Shown here piece after piece: positions 9,243-20,583 of a stretch of DNA of 64,000 nt (the first letter of the stretch is position 1; each line of letters starts with the position of its first letter). This DNA is from an uncultured Methylobacillus sp. Lineage in GTDB: Bacteria > Pseudomonadota > Gammaproteobacteria > Burkholderiales > Methylophilaceae. The DNA is taken from NCBI GenBank assembly GCA_946478865.1, contig CAMLDO010000002.1, positions 197,732-261,731 on the forward strand. The letters are read 5' to 3'. The notes under the pieces were generated by a model. The model ran no database searches, was not told the DNA's origin, and worked only from the letters and a program-made list of their open reading frames with translations. The position numbers and the translations under genes are program-made.

Positions 9243-11416
9243 CTTCTGGCAGACGTCAGGAGCATATTTTCCAGCACGTCGACAGATACCGGCTTGCTGA
9301 AATAGTAGCCCTGGAATTCGTCGCAGCCGATTCGGTGCAGATAATCGTACTGGAAAGCGTTCTCCACGCCTTCCGCAATCACCTTCAACCCCAGGCTTTG
9401 CCCCAGCGCTACGATAGCGCGCAGGATAGGCTGGTTGGCGGGATCGGTTTCGAGGTCATCCACAAATGCCTTGTCGATTTTGAGGCGGTCGATGGGGAAA
9501 TGCTTGAGGTAGGACATGCTGGAATAGCCGGTGCCGAAATCGTCGATGGCGAGCCCGACCCCCAAAGTTTTAAGCGCATGCAGGGTTTCGATGAATTTTT
9601 CCGCATCGTCCGCCAGCATGCTCTCGGTAATTTCCAGTTCCAGACAGGCCGCATCCAGTCCTGATTCGCGCAGCACCGACTCCACCATTTCGACAAGTCC
9701 CCGCTGCTGCCGGAATTGCCGCTGCGAAACGTTGACGGCCACCGGCAAGGGGTAGCCCAGCCGCTCCTTCCACTCCCGCGCCTGACGGCATGCCGTCGTC
9801 AGCACCCAGCGCCCGATTTCCTCGATCAGCCCGGTTTCTTCTGCCACTGGAATGAAGCTGGCCGGAGGCACCATGGTTTCGCCGGGCGGTTGCCAGCGCA
9901 CGAGAGCCTCCAGGCCGCAGATACGGCCGGTGGCAAAATCGATCTTGGGCTGATAATGCAGCCGCAGCTCATCGTTCTCGATCGCGCGGCGCAGGCGGTA
10001 TTCAATGTCCAGCCGCTCCAGCAGCACGTCGTTGAGCTCGCGCGTGTAGAACTGGAAATTGTTGCGACCGGCCTGCTTGGCCTTGTACATCGCGGAATCC
10101 GCGTTGCGCAGCAACGTGTTGTAGTCGCCGCCGTCATCCGGATACAGGCTCACGCCTATGCTGCAGGTCACTGCGTAGTCGCGTGCCTCGATAACGAACG
10201 ATTCGGAAGCCACCGCCAGCACGCGCTGCATGCTCTGCGACACGTCCTCCACCTTTTGCAGCCCGGTGATGAGCAGCACGAACTCGTCGCCTCCGAGACG
10301 CACCACGGTATCGGATTCGCGCACGCAGCCGCTCAGGCGCTGCGCCATGGTCACCAGCAGCTCGTCGCCGATATGATGGCCCATGCTGTCGTTGATCATC
10401 TTGAACTGATCCAGGTCGACGAAGGCCACGGCCACCTTGGTGTGGTAACGATCCGCAAAGCTGATGCACTGCTGCAACCGATCGGATAGCAGGGTGCGAT
10501 TGGGCAGGCCGGTCAGGCTGTCGTGCGTCGCCTGATACTCGATCTGCTGCTCGTAGTTTTTGCGCTCGGTAATGTCCTCGACCGTGCCTTCGTAAAACAG
10601 CAGCCGGCCTTCGGAGTCGCGCACCTCGCGGGCGTTTTCGGTAATCCAGATAACGTCACTGTTCTTGCGGTAGACCTGAGCCTCGAAGTTGTGCACCCGC
10701 CCTTGCGCCTGCATCAGGTTGATGAATTCCTGACGTTTTCCCGGCTCAACATAAAGCTGCTTCTGGATGTCCGAGATGCCCTTGATCAGGTCTTCGGTGG
10801 AATCGTACCCATAGATGCGGGCCAGGGCCGGATTGAAATTGAGGTATTTACCCGAGGGCGTCGTCTGGTAAATGCCTTCGATTGCATTTTCGAAGATGGA
10901 GCGGTAACGCTCCTCCGCCGCAAGAGCCACTTCTTCGCTGTGCTTGCGTAGCGTGATGTCCTGTATGAAACCCTCCAGCGCTTCGACCTCGCCGCTCTCG
11001 TTGAGCAGCGCCTTGCCGCGCTCCAGCACCCACCGGATGCCGCCATCGGCATGCACGATGCGATACTCGATCTCGAACGACTCGCCCGCCCGAGCGTTTT
11101 GCATGATCTTGCCGCGCACCGTTTCGCGGTCGGCGGCATACGTGATCTGCTCGTAGGAAATGCGATGGTTGTAGAGCATTTCGGCCGGCTGATACCCGGT
11201 AAGGTTGCGACATCCCTGACTCACGAACACCATGGTCCAGTCGGGGTCGCACAGGCAGCAGTAGACCATGCCTTCGAGGTTATCCAGCAGCGAGTCGAGC
11301 ATGCGCTCGCGGTCTTCGAGCAGAGACCGCAAGCTGGGGCTCAGCCGCAAATGCGTAGCCTGCGGCGCGTGGCGTTCGAGTTCAGCCAGCGAAAATTGCA
11401 TCCCGGGACAATTCAT
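9239..11416 (-). CDS. PAS-PAS-GGDEF-EAL c-di-GMP enzyme
   Basis: This 725-residue cytoplasmic protein has two PAS sensor domains (about 38-160 and 168-290), a GGDEF domain with an intact RLGGDEF (375-379), and an EAL domain with GLEALVRW (503-505), LEITES, DDFGTGYSS, KIDKAF and AEGVEN. An RxxD product-inhibition site (RESD) lies five residues before GGDEF. All the motifs usually needed for both synthesis and breakdown of c-di-GMP are present; which dominates cannot be told from sequence. No membrane segment is seen. No clear ribosome site precedes the ATG at 11416; a second ATG at 11401 is possible. The 3' end overlaps hslO by 4 bases. Confidence 0.92.
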   Translation of the reverse strand: MNCPGMQFSLAELERHAPQATHLRLSPSLRSLLEDRERMLDSLLDNLEGMVYCCLCDPDWTMVFVSQGCRNLTGYQPAEMLYNHRISYEQITYAADRETVRGKIMQNARAGESFEIEYRIVHADGGIRWVLERGKALLNESGEVEALEGFIQDITLRKHSEEVALAAEERYRSIFENAIEGIYQTTPSGKYLNFNPALARIYGYDSTEDLIKGISDIQKQLYVEPGKRQEFINLMQAQGRVHNFEAQVYRKNSDVIWITENAREVRDSEGRLLFYEGTVEDITERKNYEQQIEYQATHDSLTGLPNRTLLSDRLQQCISFADRYHTKVAVAFVDLDQFKMINDSMGHHIGDELLVTMAQRLSGCVRESDTVVRLGGDEFVLLITGLQKVEDVSQSMQRVLAVASESFVIEARDYAVTCSIGVSLYPDDGGDYNTLLRNADSAMYKAKQAGRNNFQFYTRELNDVLLERLDIEYRLRRAIENDELRLHYQPKIDFATGRICGLEALVRWQPPGETMVPPASFIPVAEETGLIEEIGRWVLTTACRQAREWKERLGYPLPVAVNVSQRQFRQQRGLVEMVESVLRESGLDAACLELEITESMLADDAEKFIETLHALKTLGVGLAIDDFGTGYSSMSYLKHFPIDRLKIDKAFVDDLETDPANQPILRAIVALGQSLGLKVIAEGVENAFQYDYLHRIGCDEFQGYYFSKPVSVDVLENMLLTSARS

Positions 11417-11521
11417 GACGCATAATCAAGCAGTATTTGTGCCTGCATCAATTTACGTCAGAAGGCGTTTCCAGAACGAAGATGTTAGCCGGAAGCGCTC
11501 AGGCAGTGCGAGCGCACCAAA

Positions 11522-12298
11522 TCAGTGCGAAATCTGGCGTACACGTTCAAAAAAGCAGACCGCCGCAGCCGCCGCGGCATTCAGGGATTCGACCTTGCCC
11601 GGCATCGGAATGGTCACGCGATGGCTGGCGGCCTGCTGCAACTCCGGCGACAGCCCCGCCCCTTCGTTGCCGACCAGTATCATGACGCTTCCCGTCAAGT
11701 CGAGGTCATAGAGCGATTCTTGCGCCTCCAGACTGGTGGCGACGGAGATTCCCGCAAAAGCGGCGACCGTTTCCACTCCCGGCACACGCTCCTCGATCTG
11801 CATGACGAAATGCGCGCCCATGCCTGCGCGCAAAGCCTTGGGCGACCAGGCATCGGCGCACCCCAATGTCAGATAAGCTGTCTCGACCCCTGCAGCTGCG
11901 GCCGAACGCAGAATGGCGCCGAGATTGCCGGGATCCTGGATATCTTCCAGCAGCACGCAGAATTGCGGCTGTGCAGCAGATGCCGATTGCGGGATCGCCA
12001 CTACCGCCAACAGGCCGACCGGCGTTTCCACGGGCGAAATCTCGTTGAACAGCAGGTCGGGGAGCACCGCGATATTGAACGACGGCACCTTTTTCAGCAG
12101 TACAGCGCACTCCGGATGCCCCAGCCCGCTTTCCGAGACCACCAGCAGGTCGGGTTCGTGGCCGGCGGCGAGAAAGGTTTCGATGAGATGCACCCCGTCC
12201 AGCAGCGTGCGGCCCGCCTTGCGGCGCTCACGCGCCGATTCGGTCAGCTTCTTCAGTTGCTTGTAGGTGGGATTGTCGCGGGATATGATGTTTTTCAT
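11522..12298 (-). CDS. TrmH/SpoU family RNA 2'-O-methyltransferase
   Basis: This 258-residue protein is a SPOUT-class methyltransferase that uses S-adenosylmethionine to methylate a ribose in rRNA or tRNA. It has the three SpoU motifs: LEDIQDPGNLGAILRSA, VMILVGNEGAGLS and VTIPMPGKVESLNAAAAAAV, with an N-terminal RNA-binding region (KAGRTLLDGVHLIE) like RlmB/TsnR. The exact target nucleotide cannot be assigned. The start at 12298 has GGAAGG 6 bases upstream; the frame is open to 12553 but that part runs through rsuA on the other strand. It diverges from rsuA with only 55 bases between. Confidence 0.88.
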   Translation of the reverse strand: MKNIISRDNPTYKQLKKLTESARERRKAGRTLLDGVHLIETFLAAGHEPDLLVVSESGLGHPECAVLLKKVPSFNIAVLPDLLFNEISPVETPVGLLAVVAIPQSASAAQPQFCVLLEDIQDPGNLGAILRSAAAAGVETAYLTLGCADAWSPKALRAGMGAHFVMQIEERVPGVETVAAFAGISVATSLEAQESLYDLDLTGSVMILVGNEGAGLSPELQQAASHRVTIPMPGKVESLNAAAAAAVCFFERVRQISH

Positions 12299-12353
12299 TG
12301 GATACCTTCCGTATCCGCCCATTATAAGTTCCGGAACTCCGTAAAACCCACCC

Positions 12354-13076
12354 ATGCAACTCGAACGTATCCTCCATTCGCAAGGCTTCGGCTCGCGCAA
12401 GCTGTGCCGCATCCTCATCCTCAACGAAGAAGTGACCGTCAACGGCGAGCCGTGCGACGATCCTGCCGCCGATTTCGACACGGCCAATCTGCATTTCACG
12501 GTCAAGGGCGAAGCCTGGGAATTCCGCGAGAAAGCGCACCTCATGCTGCACAAGCCTGCGGGCTACGAGTGCTCGCTCAAGCCCGCGATCCGTCCGGGCG
12601 TGCATGCCCTGCTGCCGAGCCCGCTGCGCGAGCGCGGCGTGCAGAACATCGGCCGGCTGGACGAGGACACCACGGGGTTGCTGCTGTTTTCCGACGACGG
12701 GCAATTCATACACCGCATGAGCTCCCCCAAGTGGAAAGTGCCGAAAATCTATGAGGTGACGCTCAAACACGCCGCCGATGCCACGATTGCGCAGACGCTG
12801 GTAAAAGGCGTGCAGCTGCATGACGAGCCCGAGCCCATCGCAGCACTGGACTGTACCCTGGTGGACGCACACACGCTGCACCTCACCCTGGGCGAAGGCA
12901 AATACCATCAGGTGAAGCGCATGGTGGCCGCCGCGGGCAATCGCGTGGAAGCACTGAAACGCATCGCCATCGGCCGTCTCACACTGCCGGACGACTTGCC
13001 GGTAGGAAAATGGCGCTGGCTGAGTACGGAAGACATGGAAAAACTCACGCGCGAAGACAGAAAGGAAGAAGCATGA
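12354..13076 (+). CDS. rsuA: Pseudouridine synthase of the RsuA type
   Basis: RsuA-type enzymes isomerise a uridine in 16S rRNA (U516 in E. coli). The 240-residue protein has an N-terminal S4-like RNA-binding domain (LERILHSQGFGSRKLCR) and the catalytic motif GRLDEDTTGLLL with the conserved Asp. The pattern GEGKYHQVKRM near the C-terminus is typical of the RsuA/RluB/E/F family. RsuA is the best fit by length, but RluE or RluF type cannot be excluded. The stop overlaps the next start (ATGA), so the two genes are likely translationally coupled. Confidence 0.87.
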   Translation: MQLERILHSQGFGSRKLCRILILNEEVTVNGEPCDDPAADFDTANLHFTVKGEAWEFREKAHLMLHKPAGYECSLKPAIRPGVHALLPSPLRERGVQNIGRLDEDTTGLLLFSDDGQFIHRMSSPKWKVPKIYEVTLKHAADATIAQTLVKGVQLHDEPEPIAALDCTLVDAHTLHLTLGEGKYHQVKRMVAAAGNRVEALKRIAIGRLTLPDDLPVGKWRWLSTEDMEKLTREDRKEEA

Positions 13077-13480
13077 TTCCCGCGATCACATCGCTCTACG
13101 CCGCACTGCTGGCGTTGCTGTTCATCTTCCTCAGCAAGCGTGTCATCAACACGCGCCGCCAGGAGCGCGTTTCCATCGGCGACGGCGGCAATGCGCGCCT
13201 GCGCCGCGCCATCGCCGTGCACAACAATTTCGCGCAGTACGTGCCGTTCGCGCTGCTACTGATCGCTTTCGTCGAATTGTCGGCGGCACCGGTGTGGCTG
13301 GTGCATCTGCTCGGGCTGTTGCTACTGGTTGCCCGCTGCATGCACGCTTACGGTGTCGGCCGCGAACCGGAAAATTTCCGGCTGCGCACCTGGGCGATGG
13401 TGCTCACTTTCGCCGTGCTCGCCATCTCCGCAGTACAGCTGCTCACGACGACGCTGATCCGCTGGATTATCGCGGCCTAG
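13073..13480 (+). CDS. MAPEG family membrane protein
   Basis: This 135-residue protein has four predicted membrane segments (about 5-22, 55-75, 77-95 and 105-125) and the MAPEG pattern in which Arg-Arg-Ala is followed by VHNNFAQYVPFALLL and, later, ARCMHAYG. MAPEG proteins include glutathione-dependent enzymes of eicosanoid and detoxification pathways; bacterial members are mostly uncharacterised, so no substrate is proposed. Its ATG overlaps the rsuA stop by 4 bases. It converges on trxC with a 4-base overlap of the stops. Confidence 0.82.
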   Translation: MIPAITSLYAALLALLFIFLSKRVINTRRQERVSIGDGGNARLRRAIAVHNNFAQYVPFALLLIAFVELSAAPVWLVHLLGLLLLVARCMHAYGVGREPENFRLRTWAMVLTFAVLAISAVQLLTTTLIRWIIAA

Positions 13481-13911
13481 AGATACTCCCGCGCCCAGCG
13501 TGCGATATCCTGCGCGCCCATCGCCCCCGCCTGCCGTGCTACCTCGCGCCCCTTGTGGAACAGGATCAGCGTGGGAATGCTGCGAATCCCGAACTGATTG
13601 GCGAGCGTCTGCTCGATGTCGGTATTCACCTTCGCGAGCTGCACATGCGGCTCCAGCAGCTCCGCCGCCTGGACGAATGCGGGCGCCATCATCTTGCATG
13701 GCCCGCACCACGGCGCCCAGAAATCCACCAGCAACGGCAGATCGCTATGTTTCGCCCAGCGCGCGAAACTTTCAGCCGTCAGCTCGATCGGTTGCCCGCT
13801 GAACAGCGGCTGATGGCACTGGCCGCACTTGGGCTGCTCGGCCAGGCGTGCCGCTGGCAGGCGATTGATGGCCTGGCAGTGCGGGCAGACCAGATGGGTG
13901 GCATCTTGCAT
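13477..13911 (-). CDS. trxC: Thioredoxin 2 (TrxC type)
   Basis: TrxC is a cytosolic disulphide reductase. The 144-residue product has the N-terminal zinc finger that separates TrxC from TrxA (CPHC and CGQC) and the active site WCGPCK in a normal thioredoxin fold ending near IARWAREYL. The ribosome site GGAG at 13918-13921 on the minus strand lies 6-8 bases before the ATG and is partly inside a 10-base inverted repeat (13919-13957), which could limit translation. It lies downstream of kup on the same strand with a 65-base gap. Confidence 0.94.
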   Translation of the reverse strand: MQDATHLVCPHCQAINRLPAARLAEQPKCGQCHQPLFSGQPIELTAESFARWAKHSDLPLLVDFWAPWCGPCKMMAPAFVQAAELLEPHVQLAKVNTDIEQTLANQFGIRSIPTLILFHKGREVARQAGAMGAQDIARWAREYL

Positions 13912-13918
13912 GAATTTC

Positions 13919-13957
13919 TCCGGAGATGTTTAGCTGTAGATAAGCGCCATCTCCGGA
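13919..13957 (-). promoter_or_regulatory. Inverted repeat overlapping the trxC ribosome binding site
   Basis: On the plus strand TCCGGAGATG (13919-13928) and CATCTCCGGA (13948-13957) are perfect complements separated by 19 bases. In the trxC mRNA the second arm includes part of the Shine-Dalgarno GGAG. It could act as an RNA hairpin that hides the ribosome site, as an operator, or as a weak processing or termination signal after kup. No U-tract follows it, so a simple terminator is unlikely. The role is inferred from position only. Confidence 0.5.
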
Positions 13958-13976
13958 AATTCAATCCCTCACTGCG

Positions 13977-15848
13977 TTACAACACGACCTGCGCGCCCAG
14001 CTCCACCACCCGGTTGGGCGGCAGCCGGAAGTAGGCGGCCGCGCTGCCGGCATTGCGGAACATGGCCGCAAACAGTTTCTTGCGCCATGAGGCCATATCC
14101 GGTCCGCATTGGGGGATCACCGTTTCGCGGCCAAGAAAATAGGATGTCTCCATCGCCTCGAAAGACAGCTCAGGCTCCGCGCACAAGGCCAGCGCCTGCG
14201 GTAAATCGGGTTTATCCATGAAGCCATAGCGCACGCGCAGCTTGTAGAAACGCTCGTCGATTTTTTCCAGTTGCAGGCGCTCGCTGTCCGGCACCGTCGG
14301 CTCGTCCACCGCGCCCACGTTCACCAGCACGATCCTCTCGTGCAACACCTTGTAATGCTTGAGGCTGTGCATCAGCGCGTGCGGCACGGTATCAACGTTC
14401 TGCGTCATGAATACCGCGGTGCCGGGGACGGTCTTGATATCCGCACCCGCGATATTGCGTACGAAGTCGTCCATCGGCATCGCATCGGAAACCAAGCGCG
14501 CATGCAGCAGTGCGCGGCCGCGTTTCCAGGTAGTCATGAGCAGCAGCAGGCCAAAACCGAAGCTCAGCGGGAACCAGCCGCCGTCGTGAATCTTGACGAT
14601 ATTGGCCGAGAAGAAGGCGATATCCACCGTCATGAAAATGCCCAGTACCAGCACGCTCGGCAGCCAGTGCCAGTGCCAGAGATGACGCACGACGATAAAG
14701 GCGAGAATGGTGGTGATCACCATGGTCATGCTCACGGCGATGCCATAGGCAGCCGCAATGCTGCCCGACGAGCCGAAGCCGAGTACCAGCCCGACAACGG
14801 CGAGGAACAGCATCCAGTTCACCCCCGGCATATACACCTGCCCCTGCGCCGTGCTGGAGGTATGGCGCAGTTCCATGCGCGGACTGTAGCCCAGTTGCAT
14901 CGCCTGCTGCGTGATCGAATACACGCCGGAAATCACGGCCTGGGAAGCAATCACCGTCGCGCAAGTCGCCAGCGCCACCATGGGATACAGCGCCCATTCC
15001 GGCGCCATCAGATAGAAGGGATTGCGGATCGCATCCGCATTCTGCAAGATCAGCGCGCCCTGCCCGAAGTAGTTCAGCGTGAGCCCCGGCAGCACCAGTC
15101 CGAACCAGGCCAGTTGCACCGGTTTGCGCCCGAAGTGCCCCATATCCGCATACAGCGTCTCGGCCCCGGTCAGCGCCAGAAAAACAGCCCCCAGCGCGAG
15201 GAAACCCAGCATGGGCTTGCTGTTCAGAAATTCGACGGCATACGCCGGATTGAGCGCCTGCAGCACTTGCGGGTTATGGGCCACATTGACGATGCCGAGC
15301 AGACCCAGCGCGGAGAACCACAGCAGCATCACCGGCCCGAACAATGCGCCCACCTTCGCCGTGCCCTTGTATTGCCAGGCGAACAGCCCGAGCAGCACCA
15401 GCAGGGTCACCGGAATGACGTAGGGCTTCAATAGCGGCGTGGCGATTTCCAGCCCTTCCACCGCAGACAATACTGAAATGGCAGGCGTGATGACACCGTC
15501 GCCATAGAACAGCGCCGCGCCGAACAAGCCCATCATCATCAGCCAGGGCGCATAGCGCTTGCCTTCCGCTCCGCGCATCACCAAGGCCATCAAGGCCATG
15601 ATGCCGCCTTCGCCCTTGTTGTCGGCGCGCATGACGAACGCCACGTATTTGATCGAAACCACAAGGATCAGCGACCAGAAAATCAGCGACAGGATACCAA
15701 GCACATTGTCGGGCGTAACGGGAACCGGGTGATGCGCGTTGGCGAATACTTCCTTCATGGTGTAAAGCGGACTAGTGCCGATGTCGCCGTAGACGACGCC
15801 GAGCGCAGCCAGGGACAGCGCAGCCGTTGAGGCTTTGGGTGCGTTCAT
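13977..15848 (-). CDS. kup: Potassium uptake permease Kup
   Basis: Kup (623 residues) is a low-affinity proton-coupled K+ importer of the inner membrane. The N-terminus has the family signature LGVVYGDIGTSPLYT, followed by about twelve hydrophobic segments and a C-terminal cytoplasmic domain of about 170 residues. YGDGVITPAISVLSAVEGLE is also typical. The gene follows kdpE on the same strand after 24 bases, which suggests the KdpDE-like pair controls or is cotranscribed with Kup rather than with a KdpFABC pump; none of those pump genes is in the window. Confidence 0.95.
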   Translation of the reverse strand: MNAPKASTAALSLAALGVVYGDIGTSPLYTMKEVFANAHHPVPVTPDNVLGILSLIFWSLILVVSIKYVAFVMRADNKGEGGIMALMALVMRGAEGKRYAPWLMMMGLFGAALFYGDGVITPAISVLSAVEGLEIATPLLKPYVIPVTLLVLLGLFAWQYKGTAKVGALFGPVMLLWFSALGLLGIVNVAHNPQVLQALNPAYAVEFLNSKPMLGFLALGAVFLALTGAETLYADMGHFGRKPVQLAWFGLVLPGLTLNYFGQGALILQNADAIRNPFYLMAPEWALYPMVALATCATVIASQAVISGVYSITQQAMQLGYSPRMELRHTSSTAQGQVYMPGVNWMLFLAVVGLVLGFGSSGSIAAAYGIAVSMTMVITTILAFIVVRHLWHWHWLPSVLVLGIFMTVDIAFFSANIVKIHDGGWFPLSFGFGLLLLMTTWKRGRALLHARLVSDAMPMDDFVRNIAGADIKTVPGTAVFMTQNVDTVPHALMHSLKHYKVLHERIVLVNVGAVDEPTVPDSERLQLEKIDERFYKLRVRYGFMDKPDLPQALALCAEPELSFEAMETSYFLGRETVIPQCGPDMASWRKKLFAAMFRNAGSAAAYFRLPPNRVVELGAQVVL

Positions 15849-15872
15849 GGATTTATCCTTGCAATGGGATTG

Positions 15873-16561
<689 letters not shown>

Positions 16562-16565
<4 letters not shown>

Positions 16566-18055
16566 GGCATTTCCTCTGCCCACTCCTCATCCTCGATGAT
16601 GGGTGGTTCACCAACAGGCAGAGTGAAAGTAAAGCGAGTGCCGGGATCGCAATGGGCCGCGGCTATCGTTCCGCCATGCGCTTCCACGATGGCGCGGCAG
16701 ATCGCCAGCCCCAGACCGACGCCTGGAATGGCCGACTCCGGGGCACCGCGCACGAACATTTCGAAAATGTGTCCTTGTCGGTCAGACGGTATACCTCGAC
16801 CGTAATCGCGCACGGCGATCTCGACCATGCCATTGTCGCGACGCGCCGTGATCTCGATGGAGCTGCCAGCGGGAGAATATTTGGCGGCATTTTCCAGCAG
16901 GTTGCAGAACACCCGCTCAACCAGTACCGCATCGAACTCGAGCAATGGCAGGTCGGCTGGCAGGTCGACCCGCACCGGATGATCATCCAGCGCGCGTTCC
17001 AGCAGTTGGAGACTGGCACCGACAACCTCCTCCAGCGGCTGCCATTCGCGCCGCAACTTGATTTCACCCGCGTGCAGACGAGCCATATCCAGCAGGTTTT
17101 CCACCAGCCCGGCCAGCCGCATCGCCTGGTCGCGCACCGTTTCGGCCGTGTCCTTCTGCTTGCCGTCGAGCGTCGGACGAGACATCGCGAGGGAGTCGGC
17201 GAGGCCGACCAGTATCGTCAGCGGCGTGCGCAAATCATGCGATAACGCAGACAGAATCGAACTGCGTAGCCGCTCGGATGCCATCTGTAATTGCGCCTGC
17301 TGCGCCACCTCGACATAGTGCAGACGCTCGACCGCGATGGCGATCAACGAGGCGACCGCCTCCAGCAACGGGAGATCCCTATCACTAACGGCCAGCGAAG
17401 CTAGCGGCGCCACCGCCAATACGCCACGCATCCGGGTCGCGCCCTTGAGCGGAAGATATCGGATACCGTCCGCCTCGCCGAGTGCGCGTGCCTCCTCGTA
17501 GGCATCCTGCGCCAGATGCGGCTCCAGCCAGACGCGGGCGGCACCGTGCGGCAGCAGCTGCCCTTCGCTGTCGGGCAACAGCAGCATCGCCTCGACGTGG
17601 GCTTCGTCGCGTAGAAACGCGGAGGCTGCTTCGATGACCTGCCCGAGCCCGATGGCACCCGCCAACGTTCTTGCGGTTTCATATAACGCACGCGTGCGCG
17701 CCTCCTCACGTCTTGCCGCTTCGGCCTGCTTGCGCAGTAGCGCAGTCAATTGCCCCGTAATGAGGGCCACTACCAGCATCACGCCGAAAGTGAGTAAATA
17801 CTGAATATCGGAGACCGCGAAGGTGAGATGGGGAGGAACGAAAAAGAAATCGAACAGGCCAACGCTGAGAAAAGCTGCCAGCACGGCCGGCCCCTGCCCC
17901 AGGCGCCAGGATACGAGAAACACCGCCAGCAGAAACAGCATGACGATATTGACCGTATCGAACCAGTGCCGGAGCATGCCTGCCAATAGTGCGGTGCCGA
18001 GGCATGCACCTATGGCAAGCAGGTAGTCCGTGTAATTGCGGCGCAGGGTCACCAT
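16562..18055 (-). CDS. kdpD: Short KdpD-like sensor histidine kinase
   Basis: This 497-residue kinase contains a four-helix DUF4118 membrane region (about 10-105, including FLSVGLFDFFFVPPHLTF), a GAF-like domain (about 125-245), a HisKA domain with His273 in ALSHDLRTPLT, and an HATPase domain. It lacks the roughly 400-residue N-terminal KdpD and Usp domains of full KdpD. An in-frame stop lies 9 bases before the ATG, so the short form is real rather than a mis-called start. It is coupled to kdpE by a 4-base overlap and followed by kup, giving a K+-related operon without kdpFABC in view. Confidence 0.87.
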
Positions 18056-18148
18056 GCGGCAAGCTCATCGAGAAAGCGATGGCGTATTGTTGCACTGCCG
18101 ATGTAAAGAAGTTGTATAAAGATTTCTGGCTATTCCGCCAGCCCTGCG

Positions 18149-18154
18149 TATAAT
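18149..18154 (+). promoter_or_regulatory. Candidate -10 box of rhlE
   Basis: A perfect TATAAT lies 128 bases before the rhlE start. At 17 bases spacing the -35 position (18126-18131, CTGGCT) matches the consensus poorly. An alternative TATAAA is at about 18113. If the box is used, rhlE has a leader of about 120 bases, as is common for cold-related helicase genes. Confidence 0.4.
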
Positions 18155-18281
18155 GCGCGGCTTCCGCGCGTGTCAGCCAATCAGCGCGCGGTCAGTTTTT
18201 TCATTCGATCTCAACGATCCCGTATTCGTCAGTCTCGATTGGTGCCGCGCTCGCGGCAGGCCGTCGCAGGAGTAATTACAG

Positions 18282-19721
<1,440 letters not shown>

Positions 19722-19727
19722 TCATCG

Positions 19728-19755
19728 AAACGGCCCCTCGGGGCCGTTTTCTTTT
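19728..19755 (+). terminator. Terminator after rhlE
   Basis: AAACGGCCC (19728-19736) can pair with the GGGCCGTTT that ends at 19749, with a four-base loop and a T-rich run TTTTCTTTT. The A-run on the other side is weaker, so it mainly serves rhlE, but it may also stop the convergent fpr transcript. Confidence 0.85.
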
Positions 19756-19760
19756 GTGCG

Positions 19761-20504
19761 TTACCAGTAAGTCTCGGTAGTAATGTGTCCCGGATCGCGG
19801 CGGCGGTGTTTTTTCATGCCGCGGGCAGATAGCGTGGCAATGACGTCATCCACCATCGCCGGATTGCCGCAGAGTACGACCTGGGAAGTTTCGGCATTAA
19901 GCGGCACTCCGGCACGCGCTTCCAGCGCGCCGCTCTCGATCGCTTGGGGGATACGGCCGGGCATGGCAAAGCTGCAGGGCTCGCGGCTGACAAAGGGAAC
20001 GAATGCAAATTGGCCGGGATGAGCTGCTGCAACGGCGTCGATACGCTCGCGATAGCACATCTCGCTCACGGTACGCACGGCATATACCAGCACCACGTTT
20101 TCGTAGCGCTGCCACACCTGTTCGTCGTCAAGAATGGCAAGAAAAGGACCCACGCCAGTACCGGTCGCGATAAGCCACAAGGTTTTAACCTGGGGAATTT
20201 CGTCCAGCACCATGAACCCGTTCGCTCGGGGCGAAACGAGGATTTCGTCGCCGGGCTCGAGGTGGATAAGGCGCGGTGTCAATGCTCCCTGCGGGACATG
20301 GATGTAATAGATTTCCAGTGGCGGTCGTGCGGGTGGGTTCACCAGAGAATAAGGCCGACCGACGATCTCGCCGCCGACATCGAGCCCGATCTTGACGAAC
20401 TGGCCCGCGCGATACGGTTCGATATCTGCCTCGATGAAGAGAGTGTGCAGTTTGTCGTTCCAATGCCTGTGCTCGACGACCTTGCCTTTCAGCCATGCGG
20501 ACAT
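19761..20504 (-). CDS. fpr: Ferredoxin/flavodoxin-NADP+ reductase
   Basis: Fpr (247 residues) is a cytosolic FAD enzyme that exchanges electrons between NADPH and ferredoxin or flavodoxin. It shows the FAD motif RPYSLVN, the NADP-binding ATGTGVGPFLAI and the late signature VLCGNPAMVDD. The C-terminus ends ETYW, typical of the subclass I bacterial enzymes. The start has AAAGGAG 7 bases upstream. It diverges from the small basic-protein gene at 20584 across 79 bases and converges on rhlE. Confidence 0.93.
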   Translation of the reverse strand: MSAWLKGKVVEHRHWNDKLHTLFIEADIEPYRAGQFVKIGLDVGGEIVGRPYSLVNPPARPPLEIYYIHVPQGALTPRLIHLEPGDEILVSPRANGFMVLDEIPQVKTLWLIATGTGVGPFLAILDDEQVWQRYENVVLVYAVRTVSEMCYRERIDAVAAAHPGQFAFVPFVSREPCSFAMPGRIPQAIESGALEARAGVPLNAETSQVVLCGNPAMVDDVIATLSARGMKKHRRRDPGHITTETYW

Positions 20505-20583
20505 GGTGCTCCTTTCCCAGAATACGAACTCCTATGACAGCACCGGGTCGTAAAAATATCAAGCACGCACCAAGGAGATCATC

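Noticed and set aside
12299..12553. Upstream extension of the TrmH-family gene
   Set aside because: It lies antisense in rsuA, and the ATG at 12298 has a good ribosome site.
18056..18095. Possible missing N-terminal KdpD domains upstream of the kinase, through a frameshift
   Set aside because: An in-frame stop precedes the ATG closely, and the short overlapping frame nearby shows no KdpD or Usp motifs, so I see no decayed domain.
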